Assembly (NCBI GenBank): GCA_026545225.1
Contig: CM048845.1
Span: 62,352,533 to 62,416,532, forward strand
DNA from: Cornus controversa
Taxonomy: Eukaryota; Streptophyta; Magnoliopsida; Cornales; Cornaceae
Direction: 5' to 3'
DNA: 64,000 nt
The notes under the pieces were generated by a model, which saw only the letters and a list, made by a program, of their open reading frames with translations, was not told the DNA's origin and did no database searches. This document shows positions 57,603 through 64,000 of the stretch, one piece after another (the stretch's first letter is position 1; the number at the start of each line of letters is the position of its first letter). The position numbers and the translations under genes are program-made.

Positions 57603-57971
57603 TTAAAGAGCCATGCATCTATGACCATACAAGGAAATGAAGACACAGAATAGGAGATCAAGAATGCTCAAATTCAGGCACTGATATATGCAGCATGGCA
57701 GTTGCCTCACATCTTCACCATCTTCGAAACCTGACAAGCACATGAGGCAGTCATGCTGACAAGTTTCTTCATTCATGACAGCCATCTCTTGCATGTACTT
57801 GAACGTTGAGTATAAATACGGTTGGGTGCTTAACTCTTCAAGTGGCCTGTCTGAAATCTGATGGGACAACTGGTGATGATTCGTGCACCAACCTGACATA
57901 GTTATACTGTAAATTGAAAGTGCAATGGCAATGATTCCAATCAGCACAATGCCATAGCATACCATGGACAT
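57603..57971 (-). CDS. Truncated RING-type (ATL-like) membrane protein, probably a pseudogene
   Basis: The 122-aa frame starts with a hydrophobic segment (GIVLIGIIAIALSIYSITM, residues 8-26), a likely membrane anchor, followed by a linker and CLMCLSGFEDGEDVRQLPCC (residues 75-94). This is the first half of a RING-H2 domain, with the C-x2-C pair and acidic EDG-V-LP element of ATL-type ubiquitin ligases. The second half (H..H, C..C ligands) is missing. After LPCC the frame reads unrelated residues, and another frame has a weak VIDAWL, so the domain is destroyed by a frameshift or deletion. If expressed it could not form a normal RING. The start codon is at the natural beginning of the anchor. 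Confidence 0.55.
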   Translation of the reverse strand: MSMVCYGIVLIGIIAIALSIYSITMSGWCTNHHQLSHQISDRPLEELSTQPYLYSTFKYMQEMAVMNEETCQHDCLMCLSGFEDGEDVRQLPCCIYQCLNLSILDLLFCVFISLYGHRCMAL

Positions 57972-58507
57972 TGTTAGTTCTTGATATTGTGTGAAATGCT
58001 TAGAAGGGTTTGGAGAATTCTCATTTCTGAAGCCGGAAAGGAATGGAGCTTATAAAGGTGAATAGGAGCTTAATTTAGGTGCTTATTAGAGGTTGACATA
58101 GATTCTTAAGATTTCAAGGATTCAGTATTTTGGGTTCCCCTGCTTTTTCCTAAGGATTTTCTCATTTACAAGCATATATAAGGTGATATATTCAATGGCA
58201 TCAAAACAAAATAGCCAGTTAAAAATGTCGCCTACCAAATCTATATAAAATATTATAGTTGCAGAAATGACAATGGAAATTGTGTTCCTCCCAAGGAAGC
58301 CGAATAATACATGGGGGGGACATGTTCCTCCCAAGGAGGCTGAATATTACACCTATGATACACCTATGATACGCAAAGTGTAAACCATCGCAAGAAATCA
58401 GAGAGCTTGTTTTCAAGAAAATATTAGCAACATACAAAAAATGTGTTCTTACATTTGATGGAACAAAGACATTATCTTGACATCACAAGCAAGAAGCTAT
58501 AGCTACC
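57972..58507. other. Intergenic spacer with short tandem repeat
   Basis: TGTTCCTCCCAAGGA(A/G)GC occurs at 58283 and 58322 (period about 39-41), and ACACCTATGAT is doubled at 58351-58372. No gene is seen. The region upstream of the RING-type ORF has TATAAAGG at 58050 on the plus strand, not obviously a promoter for it. Confidence 0.45.
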
Positions 58508-59560
58508 CAGAACTAAGTTGATTCACAGCAACATCCTTAATAGCATCAAAAGTCTCCTTCATGGTCGCATATTCCTCCTTCAGATGTATAGCCACTTCCT
58601 CAACCTCAGCTATGTCCTTCTAAATCTTTTTTATTCTAATAGAAAGTTGTTCCTTTGCCATCTTCATCTCAGCCAAATGCAATTGTCTTTCAAACCATCT
58701 GATATCAATATTTGCCACCTTCAAGTACCCACGCTAGATTTAATAAACTGAATTTCAGACGCCGAAACAGCCCTATGACGGAATTGACATAGAATGAGAA
58801 GTATTTGACCCACAGACTCGAAAACAAATTGCTTGGAGAACAAAAACTTTCTGTTTAAACACTGAAAGGTCTCAGGCTGCAAGAGGGTGACTTCCTCAAG
58901 AATGATAGCAAGTTCACGAGTCAAGGGTATTCCTCGCCATATAACTGATTGGTTTTGAGTCGAAGTAGATGGACTGAGTACCGAGGCGGCCCAACTCACC
59001 TGCCTTGAGCTTGTGTACTCGCTCCCTCCTCTTGATGTTTCTTCATCAATTACCACCTGCGATCCAATAGGACAACCGTTGGTGTTTTCTTCTCCAATTT
59101 GATATTGGCCACTTCTCACATATCCCTCATGGGCCACTTGTTCATCTACAAGTTGGTCTTGAGTTGGTTCTTCAGCAGCAGTGACTTCCTCAAGAATGAT
59201 AGCAGGTTCCCGAGTCATGGGTGTTCCTCACCATATAACTGATTGGTTTTGAGTCGCGGTAGACGAATGAAGTACTAAGGTGGCTCAACTCACCTTGCCT
59301 TGAGCTGTGTACTTGCTCCCTCCTCTTGACCACGAGATGTTTCTTCATCAACTACCTCTTGTGATCCAAGAGGACAATCGTTGGTGATTTCTTCTACAAT
59401 TTGAAAATGACCACTTCTAACATCTCCCTCATGAGCCACTTGCTCATCTACAAGTTGGTCTCGAGTTGCTTCCACAGAAGCAGCCTCCTATTGATCCTTG
59501 AGGGCCTCACCATAAATTCTAGTTTCTGACACTTGGATGTTTGGTCCATTAGTTCTAAAG
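58508..59560 (-). pseudogene. C-terminal exons downstream of the F-box gene, repeated acidic segment and coiled coil
   Basis: On the minus strand an acceptor-like TTTCTTTAG near 59555 leads to NGPNIQVSETRIYGEALKDQ (then a TAG), VEATRDQLVDEQVAHEGDVR (59475) and a related second copy (DQLVDEQVAHEGYVRSGQYQ, 59170), then a hydrophobic-rich part (FVFESVGQILLILCQ, 58810) and YLKVANIDIRWFERQLHLAE with a coiled-coil tail ending VNQLSSG and TAG near 58508. I do not recognise the family. Because 59985 just upstream has GGTAATA, a possible splice donor, these exons may extend the F-box gene. They could also be a separate gene fragment. Confidence 0.45.
58888..59487. repeat. About 295-300-bp tandem duplication in the C-terminal exons
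   Basis: GACTTCCTCAAGAATGATAG begins two similar units, at about 58888 and 59183. Each runs through CATATAACTGATTGGTTTTG, TTTCTTCATCAA and CATCTACAAGTTGGTCT. The copies differ by about 12 percent plus small indels. Confidence 0.85.
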
Positions 59561-59979
59561 AAACAAACCAAGAAAAAACATGACAACATTAATCTTATTC
59601 TTTCAGTTTAAATCTATTGCATTACCACTATAGCTAATGGGAACAATATAATCAATACTAATTAAACTACATTTAAGTGTTCATATAATTTTAGAATCCT
59701 AGCTATTGGGTTCAATGCTAATTGTCCGTTAGACAAACTAATAGAAAATACATTCTGAGATCCTCTCTGGTGTAGAAGAGTCACATAGCTGATCACATAA
59801 ACAATTGCAAGTTACCAATCCAATAAAATTGAAGTAAAATATAAGGTGAATTATAGTGAAAAGTGAATATGAACAATAGCACCTAGTTTACAAACAGTGT
59901 AACTAAATCAAACTGTTCATAAACAATTTAACCAAATGAAACACAAACCAGATAAACAAAGAGAGGACTAAAAATATTA

Positions 59980-61293
59980 TTACCCGAGTGTATTCCACTG
60001 GAGTTGAGGAACTGGAGTAGGCCACCATGGGAGTACAAAGGGAAAGACCATTGAATGCCAAAGTTTATTATCAGAGCCAACATAACATACTTTTTTCAAT
60101 GTTATGCTCCTCATGTTGCAGAGTATAAGACAATCAAGAATCAGTAGATATATGATATTTCCATCAATAGGATGAAGAGATAGTATTGATGAACACAAGC
60201 CTGCCATATTGGCCACCCGGCAATCATCTGATTCCATCATCTTCAGATCAACCTTGTGCACCAAGGACCATTCAAGCCCATTGTAGTCCTTGAGAGTCAA
60301 ATGTTGAGAATGGGAACATAATATTGAATGAACCTGAGGTGTCCTCGTCGCTCTCCTAAGCATTGTCCAAAGGCCTTGGGGTATGTGTCCTTGGGCTATC
60401 TTATGGTACGAAATTGACCAGTGTTGTTGAATGGATCATAGGCGAAAATCTTGCCACAATAAAGGGACATCCAATGGAGTATAATGAGTATTCCATTGCA
60501 AACACAGCATTAGAACGGTAGTGGGACATCATAAAATTATGCCCTCTGGTCGATATAATTGTTTCGGTCTATTTCCATGTGTCTGAAGAGAATATCTCCA
60601 ATTTGAGATTGGTTGAACGTGGTGGTGGGTGTTGTGGTGGTTCGAATTGGTGGATTCGAACCACTCTGAAGCTAGTAGTGCAGGTAGTACTATCAAAAGA
60701 ATAACTTGCCTTGCAAACAAATCCAATGATAACCCTTTCTTGACAAGTGGGTGGTGGAGGAAGCTCAACCCAATGCATTGTGAGTGGGTTGCAGACATAG
60801 TAAACCCTATGAAAAGTCAATTGCTCGATGCCAAGTAACGAATTGGCTCTGGTTGATGTTGATCTGATGATGATGGTAATGGGTTCGAAGAGGGAAGAAA
60901 TTTTAGAGTAAACCTACGAGATTCAAAAATGGGTGATTCGGATGTTAATTGGACTGCACACTGTGGATTTTTGTACTGGTAGAAGAGGGCAAAAGAAGGC
61001 ATCAAAGATAAACAATTCTGGACATAGCATAGAGCGAAATGAGAACTGGAGATTAAACCATACCAGTGTTTTGAAACGCATTTCCAGAGATGGACGAGTT
61101 TGAGAGGGAGTCTTTGGAGAATTTCTACAAACAGTTCGCGGGATAGGTTATCAAAGAGGGATTTTGCTGCGACGGATGAAGAAGGTGATGAAGATTCAAA
61201 CGATTTGTGTCTTTTGAAAGGTGGAGACCCAAGAAGCATCCTCGTCTCCGCCGTAACTGGCAAAGCATTCGACATATCGTCATCACACTCCAT
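59980..61293 (-). pseudogene. F-box protein with FBA-type associated domain, multiply broken
   Basis: The frame from 61293 holds a Ser-rich leader and an F-box (LSRELFVEILQRLPLKLVHL then WKCVSKHWYGLI, residues about 48-85), ending in TGA after RYLASSN at 60817. Another frame resumes YYVCNPLTMHWVELPPPP (about 60800), then after a TAG MLHWMSLYCG-like and FAYDPFNNTGQFRTI (about 60460), ECLG-like GQCLGERRGHLR, and a final block (60363-59980) with WSLVHKVDL, LHPIDGNIIYLLI and PFVLPWWPTPVP. These are the FBA elements of plant F-box proteins (At5g49610-like). At least two frameshifts and two stops make it a pseudogene. In life the F-box would bind SKP1 and the FBA part a target. Confidence 0.8.
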
Positions 61294-61429
61294 GGTCTCT
61301 CTCTCTAGCTATTACGGTGAGGTTTTGTGCTCCCTCAACAACAACATATAGTGTGACCGCGTGCGGCTGTGAGCACGACCGCACGTTTTTACCTTTATGG
61401 ATGTATAATGCTAATTATGCTAGTGTTAA
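61294..61429. other. Upstream region of the F-box gene
   Basis: A CT-repeat tract (61291-61302) close to the start is typical of plant 5' leaders. An open plus-strand frame here is the antisense of the F-box exon. Between 61350 and 61390 there is a short GC-rich inverted patch (GACCGCGTGCGG ... GACCGCACG). Confidence 0.4.
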
Positions 61430-61740
61430 AATATATTTTATATATATATATAAGCATTGTATTTGAATTTTCCTTCAAAAAAAAAATTACAATTTAAGGG
61501 TCAAAAAGTTTTAAAACCCAATTTTATGATTTAAAATATCAATATTTATTTACGGTCTAAAATAACTTTCTATCGTCGATCTAATAGTCACGATTCACCC
61601 ACTACATTTTTACATTTAAATTTAAATCCACGTCCATATCCACATATCCTCACACCCCTAAAATCATTTAGTCCAACATTTTTTTTATATTGTCATAGAC
61701 ATGAGCAATACGCTAGTGTGTGTATATATATATTATGCTT
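61430..61740 (-). repeat. Non-autonomous element, possible Helitron-like, in opposite orientation to 38.7 and 46.7 kb copies
   Basis: On the minus strand it begins TATATACACACACTAGCGTA TTGCTC (61735), continues ATGTTGGACTAAAT and ends in TTTTTGACCCTTAAATTG near 61490. The start is shared with 38696-38760 and the end with 46735-46885. This is a 250-bp copy that joins both ends of something whose ends lie 8 kb apart in the other copy. Confidence 0.5.
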
Positions 61741-62560
61741 GGCAAATTCGGCAGGTTTGGACTGGGTTGAATACGAGTTGTGACCCTTACTCAATCCATT
61801 TGTAACGGGTCAAATATGGACGGATCGAATATGAGTTGGGTCAACCTGCCAACTCAATGAATCATTTTTAAATTTTAAAAATGTAAAAGTTATTTTTTAA
61901 TTGGGCTAATTTCGTTGTCTAATTCGAATAGAAAAAAATAGACGGATAAAAATACAAATCCATATTGACTAAGCAGGTTGAAATGAAAAAATTTGTTTGA
62001 TCCCTTAAATCCAACCATTTTTTTTTAAATTATTTAAATTCTATATTATTATATGAAATTCGAAGCTAAAAATTCAATTTGGCATGGAATGATCCGTTTA
62101 TATAAAATTCAATCGGTGTACAAAAGTCCGACCCATTTTAAAAATCTGACCTGTTTACAACAAACTAATTTTACCAGAAATAAAAAATAAATGTATATTA
62201 TCAGGACTAATATGTAACAAAAGAGAGAAATAATAATTTATAATGTGTTTTTTTGGGCCGTCTAATTTTATAGGATCCGACCCGACTCATTATGTAGAAT
62301 CCGACTCATTTATTCAACTTGACCCATTTACAATGACCCAACCTGTTTACCCAAAAACACTATTTTTTTAGAAATAAATATATATTATCGGGGCTAATAT
62401 GTAACAAAAGAGAGAAATAATAATTTATAATGTGTTTTTCGGCCTGTCGCATTTTGTTGGACATGACCTGACACATTTTATAGAATTCAACCCGACCCAT
62501 TTTATAAGACATGAACCAACCCAGCTAATTTGTATATATGTGCATCTCATTTGCTTTTTA
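61741..62560. repeat. Repeat with GGGTC/GACCC words and 187-bp internal duplication
   Basis: The region is rich in GGGT(C/T)GAA, GACCCG, TGACCCA and CCGACCCA words, concentrated at both ends, like DNA transposons with subterminal GGGTTGACCC repeats. TATGTAACAAAAGAGAGAAA followed by TAATAATTTATAATGTG occurs at 62211 and 62398 (period 187). No gene is seen. Confidence 0.55.
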
Positions 62561-63324
62561 TTGTAAGCGACAAGTCAAAAAAATATATAGTATACTTAGT
62601 GAGTGATCCAACCACCACTATCCAAAACCTAGAAAAATGAAAGTCAAAATATTTTTAAAACCAATCCATTTTACCATGGACCATGGCCTCAATTAAGACA
62701 CTTGTTGGTTGTATGGATAGTCTATGTGTACTAGTAGAACTGGTTAACAATGTTTACGTCCAATTAATTACAGAAATAGAGTACAAATTCGGAATCTAAC
62801 AGCTAACCGATAAAAAAACATTAAATTTAAAAGGCTTTGGTACAACGACTGATTGAGAGAGAGAAAATCTTAGGGAAGAGAGTTGATGATAGAGAAAGAG
62901 ATGATATATATAAAGAGAGAAATCGTGACATAGAGAGAACCTTTTAGAGAGAGAGGATTGCGATATATAGTGAGAGAATCCTACTTGCCTTAATATATTA
63001 TGTATATAATTTTTTTCTCCAAATAAAATCATGAGTAAATATGAGTGACACCATTTGAACTTTGATATATTGTAATTTCGTCACAAACACCTCTGTTAGT
63101 TTTTTTATTTAAAAATACTGTAAAACGTTTAGATTGTCCCTTATTATTTAATTAATTTTTGGTAAAAAATATCATAATTGCTAAATGACCAAAAAGTCCA
63201 TAGATTATAAGACACTCCTCTCCCTACAATTCTGAAATGATTTTTCTCTCTCTAAAGCCAACTAATGCAATTGATACTTGGGTTGAATGTGTTATGATTT
63301 TAGTTTGATTGAATCACTGGGTTC
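62561..63324. other. Non-coding
   Basis: AT-rich with a GA-rich run at 62850-62955. An open minus-strand frame (63032-62796) is low complexity, rich in Ser and Leu, and not credible as a gene. It ends at the LTR. Confidence 0.5.
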
Positions 63325-63851
63325 TGTTGGAATATTTTAAATAAATAAAATATTTTTTGTGGTTCTATGCATTATTTCTAAAATTGGATTGCAATGTAAT
63401 TATTGTTACTTGATGGGTTGAGGTTATACTTGTCAATTGTGGTTTAATTGACAGTATAATATTTACACCGTTGGATTGTGGTTTTCCAACTTTATTTGGT
63501 GGGATTAAATCGTAACCGTTGATATCTAGGTCTCCATGATAGGAAGGGAGACTTAGGTATTTTATTTGTAGAGAAGTCGTCCCCCCTGTTGTTGTTATAA
63601 ATAAGGGTTTCACAACCCTTATTCAGCCCGATCGAAGGACAACTCTCAGAAAGGGGGTAGAGCTCTCTAAGGATCTCTTGCAGAAATTCAAAGGTATTCT
63701 ACAGCTTAATCTTCATTCAGGTATGTCAATTAAATCTCCTCTTTAATTAATTGCAGTATTCTTGATTCCTATAAGTTGGGTATGGATTAAATTCCAACAA
63801 TTGGTATCAGAGCCATAATTAGGGCTAAAGTTTTTATTGTAAATTTCAAGA

Positions 63852-63891
<40 letters not shown>

Positions 63892-64000
63892 TTTTATGGC
63901 GATAGTTTTAAATCAATGAAATTGCCGATTTAGTGCCTACGGTTTCCTGTTTTCATATTCGCAAGCAGTGGGTTTTTTACTTAAGAAGCCATGTGTCGCT
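63325..64000 (+). mobile_element. 5' end of a second copia element of the same family
   Basis: LTR 63325-63799 (475 bp, TGTTGGAATATTTTAAAT ... TTCCAACA), then the primer-binding site TTGGTATCAGAGCC (63801-63814) matching initiator-Met tRNA without mismatch, and leader sequence with a (TA)n(CA)n tract (63857-63893). The element is cut by the window edge. It is oriented opposite to the 15-kb copy and its primer site is intact, so it is probably younger. No coding sequence is reached. Confidence 0.92.
63596..63602 (+). promoter_or_regulatory. LTR TATA box
   Basis: TATAAAT in the U3 part of the LTR, conserved with 15165-15172 in the other copy. It probably sets the start of the element's transcript about 30 bp downstream. 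Confidence 0.6.

Overview
The window is AT-rich, intron-bearing eudicot plant nuclear DNA dominated by transposable elements and their decayed genes. The plant origin is shown by Ty1/copia, Tekay and Tat LTR retrotransposons, TRIM elements with an initiator-Met tRNA binding site, a PIF/Harbinger element, a FAR1-type MULE transposase and plant F-box families. I cannot place the species. I see no tRNA or rRNA gene, no CRISPR array and no clearly intact housekeeping gene.

Region by region. (1) 1-15449 is one minus-strand Ty1/copia element. Its 5' LTR is at 14967-15449, and its 3' LTR begins in the first four bases of the window. It has been split by a 9.6-kb Tekay chromovirus (2537-12181, LTRs about 2.75 kb) and by a TRIM array (13164-13861). 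(2) 15450-21850 is mostly non-coding repeat debris. (3) 21.85-36.4 kb is the most unusual part. It holds a run of accessory-type genes: a Ulp1/C48 peptidase pseudogene with an N-terminal plant-mobile-type region and a solo LTR in one intron, a GRF zinc-finger/coiled-coil/membrane-anchor pseudogene, a small apparently intact three-exon F-box-like gene, an intact 170-aa ORF of unknown function, a 220-bp tandem array, a second F-box-like pseudogene and, on the minus strand, a FAR1/MULE transposase pseudogene. (4) 36.4-38.6 kb is an internally deleted Ty3 relic. (5) 40483-45896 is a non-autonomous Tat-lineage element with perfect 5-bp target duplications. It keeps an integrase remnant, a minisatellite and an antisense ORF, and sits in sequence that also carries a fragment of a GRP7-type glycine-rich RNA-binding protein gene. 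(6) 50194-51492 is a 1.3-kb element with about 135-bp terminal inverted repeats. (7) 52187-56584 is a PIF/Harbinger element with both genes, whose transposase is interrupted by a complete 569-bp TRIM. (8) 57.6-61.3 kb holds a truncated RING-type ORF and a multiply broken F-box/FBA gene with a duplicated C-terminal extension. (9) 63325-64000 is the 5' LTR, primer-binding site and leader of a second copy of the copia family from region 1, in the opposite orientation.

Almost all the biology visible is transposon biology: element bodies, nested insertions, decay by stops and frameshifts, solo-LTR formation, tandem arrays and gene-fragment capture. The best candidate for something undescribed is the 21.9-36.4 kb cluster, where a FAR1 transposase lies beside Ulp1, GRF zinc-finger and F-box genes. 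It may be the cargo of a very large MULE, but I could not find its terminal inverted repeats.
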